DNA from: a virus
Strand: one strand, 5' to 3'
DNA length: 23,657 bases
IMG/VR virus record: IMGVR_UViG_3300031857_001415
Coordinates: 1 to 23,657 of that record
Shown here in pieces: positions 18,701-23,657 of the stretch. A program made the translations under genes and the position numbers. The notes under the pieces were generated by a model. It was not told the origin of the DNA. It saw nothing but the letters and a program-made list of their open reading frames with translations, and made no database searches. Numbering within the stretch: position 1 is the first letter of the stretch; each line of letters begins with the position of its first letter.

Positions 18701-19773
18701 AGACTTCAAATAAAGTAAACAATTTAAGTGAAGTTGAAGATTTTGCATATGAACGCGGTAAATACAAAAGACCTGGTTTAGAAGAAGGTGAAGACTTAAT
18801 AACATTTTATTTCAGTAGTGTTAATCTTATGCCAACTAAACAGTATCCAGTTGAAACAATAGTTTTTAGGGCATCGTTTGACAGTATAACCGATAATCAT
18901 AAACCAAGTTGGAGTCCTGTTCAATATATGGGTAGAGGGGATCCATCATATGTATTCGGATCATATGAGAGAGATACGAGTTTTGGATTCACAGTTCATA
19001 TAGGATCTCGTGATGAAATGGCAGCAACATGGAGAAAACTAAACGCACTTGCATCATGGACAACTCCAGATTATAGATCTGGCCGTATGCGTGCACCATT
19101 GTGCCGTCTGAACATAGGTCATTTGTTTAGAAAAACTCCTGGATTCATAAATTCACTAACATATACATTTGATAATGCAGGTGGAACTTGGGAAACTGCA
19201 AAATTAAAAGAAGATAGAAATTATGGTGATTCAGAATCAAAACCAGGCGTATTACAGTTGCCCAAAACAATTCAGGTTGCAGTTGGGTTTACAATTATCG
19301 GTAATTATCGTCCAGAAAGAAATGGTGTGATGTATTCACTATATGATGATGCAGGTGATGGATTGGCTCCTGCTATTGCATCAAATGGTGCTCTTGTAAA
19401 TTATTTCAGAATTGATGATGTGACATCTGCTAATAACAAAGATGCTGAAAAATACTTGTTAGAGGATCCACCAGGAAATCTTGAATCATATGATAAAACA
19501 AATACTGATGACGAAACAAAGGCATTAGGAGATGCTGCATTGACACAAATGTATGGAAAAGTGCCATTTACAGAAAAGAAAGATGCAGATGGAAATGTTA
19601 CTTATGAATCAACTGATCCAAAATTTGGATCAATTGATACAAAAGCAGAAGAAGAAAAAGCTGCAGCTGGAGCTGATAAAGCTGCTACCGATCTTCAAAA
19701 AGAGCAGGAAGAAAAAGCGGCAAGAGATAAAATTGCAGAATCTGGTGGTAATCCATCTCCCGGTCCACCATAA
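12724..19773 (+). CDS. Giant repeat-containing virion protein, probable baseplate component
   Basis: A 2349-residue protein, the largest gene in the window. In order: four short repeats (residues 61-139), four PLSFERD-type repeats (210-340), about 19 tandem units of about 44 residues (453-1275), then a non-repetitive region. This last includes IEKWLETPKGIAWTLLQEEL near 1523-1542, a pattern I associate with large phage baseplate-type proteins. A domain at about 2028-2152 has NHKPSWSPVQYMGRGDPSYV, then SFGFTVHIGS and SLTYTFDNAGGTWE; it resembles tail-tube-like or baseplate domains. The tail is charged and Ala-rich. There is no signal peptide or membrane segment. The ATG has AGGA at 12710-12713. 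Its place between tape measure and gp53-like gene argues for the baseplate; a fibre-like role is the main alternative. The name is inference. Confidence 0.72.
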   Translation: MSLVDLKSDLSKYRSEVSKEGKSTPDASSATNDKNFATQQPITDGLYKDVPTIQKPKVVSLTSQLSNTKLDEIKQPKKSDVSKRLGTTELDNIKKPVKTSLESKLDSTKLDDIVIPSDKRIGLEDRLASTKLDDIVQLPIESLLINSVSEFSPTVSENRTAIAGGVGLDQIESKFSNIKQTRFSSRLTESDTEISRTTLGENNNNSNVDINRQPLSFERDGTSPDINVNQNDATDNITDPKTVINRIPQSFNREDQAVAINKSILSPIGNITNPLITITRPPQFFDRTENSIEISKNVNDASDNITIPDIEPLLRPLSFDRQEQVPNIITETIQEGIVVNPNINVLRVEQGSIHTGDASEFNIDGSPIRFVGTSELERMIETDDKGPIRYEGQTIHDVDNSQLNLLGITPTFPAGRHENPSDSLYSVLGLQEVNFFSNQFALGFNQRQQLGDTKYVGFSQYVWTGGSDKGPFTNYFSDTNSFGFQIRVNAEETAYQPNTSQFDFAKITGVNYFDGNNNNTIGGFSVFTPHQITEYKTESSFLGWQGNRVGAPQVNFFDIELGHTKRGFNKFAELGESDYIEGSSIFDYDGNKQQAPSVNYFDLTNASTTMGFHNFAAFQDSKYILDASNYAWKGVSLTDSPETNYFDIFKNVTTAGFHRFAQKLETKYIRDASEFVWSGARGDAPTINYFDLVTTLNSTDGFHSFAGLYDTKYITDSSRFTWIGTRDDAPFVNYLDIPTRNVTSGFDIFVPFLESKYKNDSSYYTWNVNRQDAPVVNYFDLESQSTTTGFHKFSGMFDTKYIKDSSQFDFDGNKQNAPAVNYFDLLGRFTTAGFHTFPIFKESKYIKDSSEFDWDGARVNAPAINYFDLQGTHTTAGFYSFAQEYDSKYVKESSRFDWDGNRSSAPAVNYFDLPGKFTTEGFHILAPFKQTRYIHESSEFDWDGLRANSPEVNYFDFTGKVTTAGFHRLAETYDSKYVEESSIFDWDGSRDESPQVNYFDLRSKFTTIGFHRLAELYDSKYVKDSSEFTFAGKFPKAGTDYFDKEKLNQTGFTLNIQPKGSSKPAGTEYFHESSFYTFKGGRPGEPVESVIDFFQNTNQTGFTMDIKRNEGLPETEYATESSIFVFQGGRPGLQSFFPDDNQTGFTLDIMAKGSSRPGTEYDTNSSDYGFKADRRPPLLNYFPDDNQTGFTLDIMPKGAGNPETEYVNESSRFGFIGLRPNGVNYFPDDNQTGFTIDIMRKGSGRPQTEYTAETSQFDWNGSRLSAPSNNYFGLYRTPIGKEYIDVQQKNNTTQAGRGFQTFYTDKTVTNYAPGYSILSTESGTNKVLSLDKPVTNFFGFTPSQRAGFLPQMTLNDGTLYPIINPELTYNLDQSGRLAIQTRRSSAGINTVNGEEFAPLSLGKRPWVQQGTLASLENQVPNIITKAAAGSYINKYERTMKDTPDGSYLASYGIRQGQIAKQYQEYRGTPLQFNPELDSTPFILRGIQIKGKTVNERWGQNSDAGNVVFGRGGGYSDQFAAINIADRERIEKWLETPKGIAWTLLQEELYKNNPLVDSITAIESDSNSAQISKTRIYNKTSLLNAIEDNLLRGRTLRIRHGEDGENPENSDRYESVVLRMNPSNDDKQNVMNFPRTVAGNASTLYSDSIRSAQNTKNIYSFYKYNRLIALMSELLPSSFAPLNSKTASSIRNAAGSSTLKISRLSGLGGPNSGTDPSGVTEIRRASHPFMKVYNTSGVLPETYPSTAKRDTWFGQKTKVGADGPTEDGTDYTYSGRMKQQKSLADGQTFDGLITALSYLLSGSKFENNTQEYPKEGNGNPDNSAYIQPNVYKIISARDPFNPKYPSYDDRLRANAVFDSDNIPNSTPNGTEPIYLKPPSGEDQQTAPIKQYSAVSYNKLKKIQRGDANRLRDYNDFRADIEGETYKKFSTDPAIADYKKNNLDNRFGFGKQGKPGTKRDNPARNNIVYTKEGAVLKQGTDYEFRGDRINIIDFKTSNKVNNLSEVEDFAYERGKYKRPGLEEGEDLITFYFSSVNLMPTKQYPVETIVFRASFDSITDNHKPSWSPVQYMGRGDPSYVFGSYERDTSFGFTVHIGSRDEMAATWRKLNALASWTTPDYRSGRMRAPLCRLNIGHLFRKTPGFINSLTYTFDNAGGTWETAKLKEDRNYGDSESKPGVLQLPKTIQVAVGFTIIGNYRPERNGVMYSLYDDAGDGLAPAIASNGALVNYFRIDDVTSANNKDAEKYLLEDPPGNLESYDKTNTDDETKALGDAALTQMYGKVPFTEKKDADGNVTYESTDPKFGSIDTKAEEEKAAAGADKAATDLQKEQEEKAARDKIAESGGNPSPGPP
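12904..13137 (+). repeat. Four short N-terminal repeats in the giant protein
   Basis: Four units of about 20-25 residues. Each has the form of L-x-x-(R/K/Q)-L followed by STKLDDI or a variant (NTKLDEI, TTELDNI, STKLDDI twice) and a Pro. They lie at residues about 61-139, in a region likely to be disordered or to act as repeated short binding motifs. Confidence 0.8.
13351..13740 (+). repeat. Four PLSFERD-type repeats in the giant protein
   Basis: A second repeat family at residues about 210-340. The units contain INRQPLSFERD, INRIPQSFNRE, ITRPPQFFDRT and LLRPLSFDRQ, each followed within about 10 residues by an Ile/Asn-rich strand and NIT-like text. Unit length is roughly 35-40 residues. It differs from both flanking repeat families. 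Confidence 0.75.
14080..16545 (+). repeat. About 19 tandem 44-residue repeats in the giant protein
   Basis: Units start at a Ser/Thr-x-Tyr and read like SKYIKDSSEFDWDG, then a short R-containing loop with AP, then NYFDL, then TTAGFH plus FA. I count 19 starts between residues 453 and 1248. Units 1-3 are irregular and units 4-13 are the classical form. Units 14-18 change the second half to a DDNQTGFTLDI type, and unit 19 returns to FDWNG but breaks off into unique sequence. The strict aromatic and Gly positions suggest a repeated beta structure. Confidence 0.93.
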
Positions 19774-19802
19774 TTGTAATATATTAAAAAATATGATATT
19801 AC

Positions 19803-19810
19803 ATATTTAT
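19803..19810 (+). promoter_or_regulatory. Candidate late promoter octamer ATATTTAT
   Basis: Seventh copy of the intergenic octamer, 32 nt before the ATG of the gp53-like gene. It directly follows an AT-rich inverted repeat (19776-19802). It would drive the gp53-like, hub-like and 313-residue genes, which have no large gaps between them. Confidence 0.5.
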
Positions 19811-19842
19811 TGATATACAAATTAGTTTTAATAGGAAATTAT

Positions 19843-20178
19843 ATGCCAAATAGATATGACCAATCCAACATAATAACTGGTGTAAAAAAATACAATTCAG
19901 ATGGAACAGAAAGAAAAGTTTCGAGACTTTCATCTGTTTTTTATCCGGATTTTTCTCAAAACCAAGACGTTTACATCGTTTCAAAAATGGGTGATAGACT
20001 GGATAATCTGGCATACGATTATTATGGGGATGTTTCATATTGGTATGTTATTGGTATTGTAAACAATCTTGGCAGAGGAACACTTGCCGTTAAACCTGGA
20101 ATAGTATTGAGAATACCTTACTATGATGATTTAACCGGTATTAGTGCATTGTTTCAACAATATAACTTTATGAGGTAA
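19843..20178 (+). CDS. Baseplate wedge protein, gp53/LysM-like
   Basis: A 111-residue protein. Residues about 42-92 have the LysM-like pattern of small baseplate proteins such as T4 gp53: DVYIVSKMGDRLDNLAYDYY, then GDVSYWYVIGIVNNL, then LAVKPGIVLRIP. In T4, gp53 joins neighbouring wedges around the hub. T4 gp53 is 196 residues, so this is a minimal version. The ATG at 19843 is chosen because TAGGA at 19832-19836 is correctly spaced. A TTG at 19810 would add 11 hydrophobic residues, overlap the octamer and lack a binding site. The stop is 2 nt before the hub-like gene, whose ribosome binding site lies within the end of this gene. Confidence 0.82.
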   Translation: MPNRYDQSNIITGVKKYNSDGTERKVSRLSSVFYPDFSQNQDVYIVSKMGDRLDNLAYDYYGDVSYWYVIGIVNNLGRGTLAVKPGIVLRIPYYDDLTGISALFQQYNFMR

Positions 20179-20180
20179 CT

Positions 20181-22274
20181 ATGGCTTGGAGTATAGGAGT
20201 AGACAATCCTTTTTTAAGATCTCCTGGTCCTGGAGCAGCAGAGACGGCTGCTCGTGGTGCATTTTATGGTGCAAAAATTAGAACAGGTGCTATTGCTGGT
20301 GGAAAAGCATCGTCTGAACCTAAACTATATTGGGTATATGGTAAAAAAACTTGGGCAAATTGTAATGGATTGGGATTTCCTCCTGGAAAATTGAATAACA
20401 CCACAACTGGATTACTTTCTTTATACAGTCCAAGGTCCAATCTTCCATTGATGCCAGTTTTAACAGGCGTTGATACTACAAACGAAGGTGCTATGGGTTC
20501 TGTAATTAAAGCAACTGTTAGTTTTACAATGTACCCGTCATTAACTGAAAGTGGAGTTGCGATAGAAAGAATACAAAGTTCTTTTTTCAAACCTGGTGCA
20601 AATGTTTCATGTAGATTTGGTTGGTCTGCATATGCCGCTGTTGCCTGTGCTTCTCAATTTGGATTTTCAGGAAAAGTGGTAAGTTTTAGTTGGTCGGTGA
20701 ACACCGATGTTTCAATTTCTGCTTCAACAAGTGTTATTGCTCCTGGTGCTATAGCAACCGGAGTTAGCACAAATATGCAAGCAGCTTCACCAGGTCAACC
20801 GTATGACGCAAAAAAGGGAGCAGATGGAACGGCAAAAGCTGCTGATGCAAATGTAAATGGTGGAGAAACTTCACCTGAAAGTCCACTTGATGCAAAACAA
20901 GTTCCAGTTCCTGCAGCAGATTTAGGAACTGCAATAGATAATGCTATGGCCGAGTTTAATCCAATTCAAAAAAGTGGATTGGGTGAAAATGGAAGTGGAA
21001 CTTCAAATGGAAATGGAAATGTAAATACTACTCCACCTGCCGGCAACAAAGAAGAAATTTATGGAATAGGTGCTTGGAAGGTTGAAGAAGGTGGTATTAG
21101 ACATAATTTGAGATTTTGTGCAGTTGGTATTCCTTGGATGCCCGAACCACCAGAAACCGATGAAGTAACTGCCGCTGATGAGGCATATGCGTCAGATGTT
21201 ACAGGTGGGGGAGAAGAAGAAGAAGTTACCGATGAAGAAAAAAAGAAACAGAAAGAACTCAAAGACATACAAGATAAAATAGATAAATTAAATTCCGGAA
21301 CAGCCGGTGAAAAACCAAAACCTATTGTTAAGAAATTTTGGTATGTTCAATTCGCTAGTATGGAGAATTATTTGAGTCCTTTATTAGGCGGTGCAACTAA
21401 TGGTGAAATAAAAAAAGTTGATATTGCTAACAAAACATCTGGTCATCCCGGAGCAGCCGGTTTCATTAGTGCATATCCAATGGAAGTTATATGGCCTGAT
21501 TCTAATTACGGAAGTGGTACGCCTGGTGTTAGTAAATCAATTAAGGATTCACCGATAGGAAGTATTTGGTTTAATACAGATTTTATGAAAGAAACTTGGA
21601 GAAAGTATTTCAACGAAACTAGTAACAAGACTTCACAGAAAAAACTTACACAATTTTTGAGTGAACTTGGAAAACGTGCAAATGAGGCAGCTGGTGATTT
21701 TTGGCAATTATCATGCACAGTTGTTGAAAAATTTAGTTCATGTGGTTCTATCGGCGGAAGAACATCAGTTTTGTCAGTAGAAGATTTCAGTTATTGTCCA
21801 AATGTTGGCGCATTTAATTTTAATGCAAGTTATGGTAGACCTATGTTAAAAAATGTTAGTGTTTCTTGTAAATCCAGTTCAACCATGGGTGCCGCTGTTA
21901 TGGCTGGTGGAAATGTTGATACTCCTGGTAAACGAGGTGTAACTTGGGGAGGCGGAGCAGGTGATTTTATCAAAAAATTAACAGACGCTGCTACAGAAAA
22001 TGGTATAAATACTGCATGGGGAGATGCAATGAAAGCTGTATTAAAATTAAAAAAGAAAGAAATGGCAAATCATCATTCAAAAACAAATATATTATTTCCA
22101 ATAGATTTTAGCGTATCAATAGATGGTTGTTCCGGATGGCAATTTAATGAAGCAGTTAATACAAATGTAAAACCACCAGGATATGGCGGTTCTAAATTTG
22201 CTATAAGTGGTATAAGTAATAAGATAGATGCATCAACATGGGAAACTTCTTTGACTGCAATGATGAGGGCTTAA
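20181..22274 (+). CDS. Probable baseplate hub-type virion protein
   Basis: A 697-residue protein. Residues about 88-151 include PLMPVLTGVDTTNEGAMGSV, a strand KATVSFTMYPSL and then FFKPGANVSCRFGWSAY. A pattern of 'shared strand, large PG turn, hydrophobic WGW-like strand' is what I associate with hub proteins at the base of contractile tails. This is followed by VSFSWSVNTDVSISASTSV, a Gly/Asn/Ser-rich linker (about 200-290) and a very acidic then Lys-rich coiled segment (about 326-383, with GGGEEEEVTDEEKKKQKE). A second folded half has many Cys and Gly. There is no membrane segment. GAGG at 20172-20175 supports the ATG. Its place after the gp53-like gene supports a hub or spike-linked role. 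No enzymatic motif (lysozyme or peptidase) was seen. Confidence 0.6.
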   Translation: MAWSIGVDNPFLRSPGPGAAETAARGAFYGAKIRTGAIAGGKASSEPKLYWVYGKKTWANCNGLGFPPGKLNNTTTGLLSLYSPRSNLPLMPVLTGVDTTNEGAMGSVIKATVSFTMYPSLTESGVAIERIQSSFFKPGANVSCRFGWSAYAAVACASQFGFSGKVVSFSWSVNTDVSISASTSVIAPGAIATGVSTNMQAASPGQPYDAKKGADGTAKAADANVNGGETSPESPLDAKQVPVPAADLGTAIDNAMAEFNPIQKSGLGENGSGTSNGNGNVNTTPPAGNKEEIYGIGAWKVEEGGIRHNLRFCAVGIPWMPEPPETDEVTAADEAYASDVTGGGEEEEVTDEEKKKQKELKDIQDKIDKLNSGTAGEKPKPIVKKFWYVQFASMENYLSPLLGGATNGEIKKVDIANKTSGHPGAAGFISAYPMEVIWPDSNYGSGTPGVSKSIKDSPIGSIWFNTDFMKETWRKYFNETSNKTSQKKLTQFLSELGKRANEAAGDFWQLSCTVVEKFSSCGSIGGRTSVLSVEDFSYCPNVGAFNFNASYGRPMLKNVSVSCKSSSTMGAAVMAGGNVDTPGKRGVTWGGGAGDFIKKLTDAATENGINTAWGDAMKAVLKLKKKEMANHHSKTNILFPIDFSVSIDGCSGWQFNEAVNTNVKPPGYGGSKFAISGISNKIDASTWETSLTAMMRA

Positions 22275-22278
22275 TGAA

Positions 22279-23220
22279 ATGAGTGTAGACATTAGAAAAA
22301 AAATGTATTATCCCGATGATCAAATTGTAAAAAATCTTTTTACAAACGGCGGGGAATTTTCTTTACTGCATGATTTTTCAGAATATGTTGGGTTTTATCA
22401 TAGATATACAACTGGAGAGGTTTTTACCGAACCAGAATGGAATCCATTAAAGTCTAAAAGACTTATTAGATTTAGAAGATTGGAAGAACAACAAAAAAGA
22501 TATTATGATATAAAATTATTCAATAAGCCATCGCCATCAAGACCAAATGTAAAACGGAAAAAAAGTAACAACACAGACGAGTATTTTCGATATTCTGCTC
22601 CTAGACCTGTTAAAAGAAAATTAACTCAAAAAGAAATAGATGATGGAAAAACATATAGATATTTCATTACAAAAAGAAATGAAAGAGAAAGGGTATTCTT
22701 TGAAATACCAACATCACAAGCAGAAACATATTTTAGTGATAATCGAGGTATAAATCAATTTTTATATGAGATGATAACTATACCATGGAAAGTTGATGGT
22801 CCAGAATATGACATTTATGAAAACGGTATATTGAAGATGCCAGGTGTTATTGATTCAAATTTGAGAATAATTGATAGGTATGCTCAGACATTTAGATTAT
22901 TGAAACAAACAGTTAGAAATCCAAGAGAATTGACTGTATATGAAAATGTTCCAACTATTAAACCGAAGGCAACTCAATATGTGGAACCAAAATCTACTTT
23001 GCAAAATAAATCAGTCTCACAATTACCTACATTTCTAGATGAGGATTCGCCAAAAGAACAAGAGTTAGTTCAATCTGTTAATCCTTTTGATGTTTCATAT
23101 GATAGAAAGATAGATGAACCACTTGTTGTATTTGAGGAATCTGATATTAAGGTTGAAATGCCACAACCACAAATTTTAGTTCAACCTAATGTTCCAGTTC
23201 AACCTCCGGATATGGATTAA
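22279..23220 (+). CDS. Virion structural protein of unknown role
   Basis: A 313-residue protein. Its N-terminal segment MYYPDDQIVKNLFTNGGEFS and EYVGFYHRYTTGEVFTEP (residues 9-52) looks like a conserved opening that I associate with structural genes next to baseplate hub genes in marine and Bacteroidota phages; this is from memory and needs a search. Residues about 60-125 are very basic, about 135-230 form a mixed alpha/beta part, and the last about 80 are Pro/Gln/Glu-rich and probably disordered. There is no signal peptide or membrane segment. The ATG follows the hub stop by 4 nt, with GAGGG at 22265-22269. Probably a baseplate or tail-tip component, co-translated with the hub-like protein. 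Confidence 0.65.
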   Translation: MSVDIRKKMYYPDDQIVKNLFTNGGEFSLLHDFSEYVGFYHRYTTGEVFTEPEWNPLKSKRLIRFRRLEEQQKRYYDIKLFNKPSPSRPNVKRKKSNNTDEYFRYSAPRPVKRKLTQKEIDDGKTYRYFITKRNERERVFFEIPTSQAETYFSDNRGINQFLYEMITIPWKVDGPEYDIYENGILKMPGVIDSNLRIIDRYAQTFRLLKQTVRNPRELTVYENVPTIKPKATQYVEPKSTLQNKSVSQLPTFLDEDSPKEQELVQSVNPFDVSYDRKIDEPLVVFEESDIKVEMPQPQILVQPNVPVQPPDMD

Positions 23221-23228
23221 AAATTTTA

Positions 23229-23260
23229 TTTTGAAATGAAGAAAAAATGTGTTATATTTG
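23229..23260 (+). promoter_or_regulatory. Bacteroidota-type housekeeping promoter
   Basis: TTTTG at 23229-23233 and TATATTTG at 23253-23260 are separated by 19 nt. This fits the published Bacteroidota primary-sigma consensus (TTTG near -33, TAnnTTTG near -7). It would start transcription a few bases after 23260, giving a leader of about 25 nt. It is the only intergenic gap of 50 nt or more here without the ATATTTAT octamer. Confidence 0.5.
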
Positions 23261-23291
23261 ATAATGTATATTATCAATAGTGGATTCTTTT

Positions 23292-23657
23292 ATGTTTCAA
23301 GACAAACCGTGTATTTGCGTTCCAATCACAAGTAATGCCAACAAACACCAATCAGAAGTTGCTATTGTAGGTCTTCATCTGACATTCGATAATAACGAAG
23401 AACGATATATCAATTTTACACATCCAGATGAAATTGATACTGATATAACCTTACAAGAAATAAAACTACATCCGAAATCACTTGTGTTCAACAAAAAAGT
23501 ATTGGTGAACAATGATTTCAATGATGGTTTTGATATAAACTCATACCTACATTATTATGCAACAACACCCATCAATCCACAAGAATTTTATCCAAAAGGT
23601 ATGGAATATCTTGCTAACAAGTTTTACAAGATAGAAGATTTAGGTCATGTCATTCCA
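23292..23657 (+). CDS. Unrecognised protein, N-terminal part (3' partial)
   Basis: The frame is open for 122 codons and runs off the window. The visible part starts MFQDKPCICVPIT and has alternating strands (SEVAIVGLHLTF, ERYINFTHPDEI), then a more acidic, Asn/Tyr-rich region with INSYLHYYATTPINPQEFYP and KGMEYLANKFYKIEDLGHVI. The pattern of strands followed by Tyr/Phe-rich helices could belong to a nuclease-like or polymerase-associated fold, but I do not recognise it and the key part may lie beyond the edge. A short GGA at 23282-23284 precedes the ATG; a GTG at 23280 would add four residues. Its own host-type promoter and the change in character suggest it belongs to a non-virion module. 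Confidence 0.7.
   Translation, partial: MFQDKPCICVPITSNANKHQSEVAIVGLHLTFDNNEERYINFTHPDEIDTDITLQEIKLHPKSLVFNKKVLVNNDFNDGFDINSYLHYYATTPINPQEFYPKGMEYLANKFYKIEDLGHVIP

Noticed and set aside
19776-19802. AT-rich inverted repeat after the giant gene, considered as a terminator
   Set aside because: GTAATATAT can pair with ATATgATATTAC, but the stem is almost all A-T with a bulge and is not followed by a T run. In this AT-rich DNA it may be chance.
19553-19813. 86-codon + strand open frame at the end of the giant gene
   Set aside because: It is a Lys/Gln/Leu-rich shadow of the charged C-terminal tail, running past the true stop; no start context.

Overview
This window looks like part of the late (virion) region of an AT-rich, T4-like contractile-tailed phage (myovirus). 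All convincing genes lie on the + strand, closely packed in the usual neck, tail and baseplate order. The best-supported landmarks are a PhoH-type ATPase, T4 gp14-like and gp15-like neck/tail-completion proteins, a gp18-like sheath, a gp19-like tube, a gp26-type baseplate/tail-assembly protein, a tape-measure protein and a small gp53/LysM-like baseplate protein. No tRNA, rRNA, CRISPR array, integrase or insertion sequence was seen. The host is not shown directly. The only hint is a Bacteroidota-type promoter (TTTTG, 19-nt spacer, TATATTTG) before the last gene.

Layout. Positions 1-2706 hold the end of an unrecognised gene, phoH, and two neck genes. The gp15-like tail-completion gene follows to 3770, joined to the gp14-like gene by a TAATG stop/start overlap. 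A 99-residue coiled-coil protein sits at 3840-4139, where T4 has its terminase genes. Sheath and tube follow (4208-7226). At 7351-8440 a tail-assembly chaperone gene appears to be extended by a ribosomal frameshift at a run of seven T. Directly after it comes the 1388-residue tape-measure gene (8507-12673). A giant 2349-residue protein with about 19 tandem units of about 44 residues fills 12724-19773. Three probable baseplate or hub genes follow (19843-23220), and an unrecognised gene runs off the right edge (23292-23657).

Regulation. Seven of the eight intergenic gaps of 50 nt or more contain the octamer ATATTTAT, 26-50 nt before the next start codon. This is a good candidate for a phage late promoter element. 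The eighth gap, before the last gene, instead holds the host-like promoter, so the late module may end near 23220. Two clear intrinsic terminators follow the sheath gene and the frameshift extension.

How the genes work together. The neck proteins close the filled head and join it to the tail. The gp15-like protein caps the tube and sheath. The tube polymerises around the tape measure with help from the chaperone pair. The giant repeat protein and the gp53-like, hub-like and 313-residue proteins probably build the baseplate on which tube and sheath start. The points most worth a second look are the frameshift, the giant repeat protein and the intergenic octamer.
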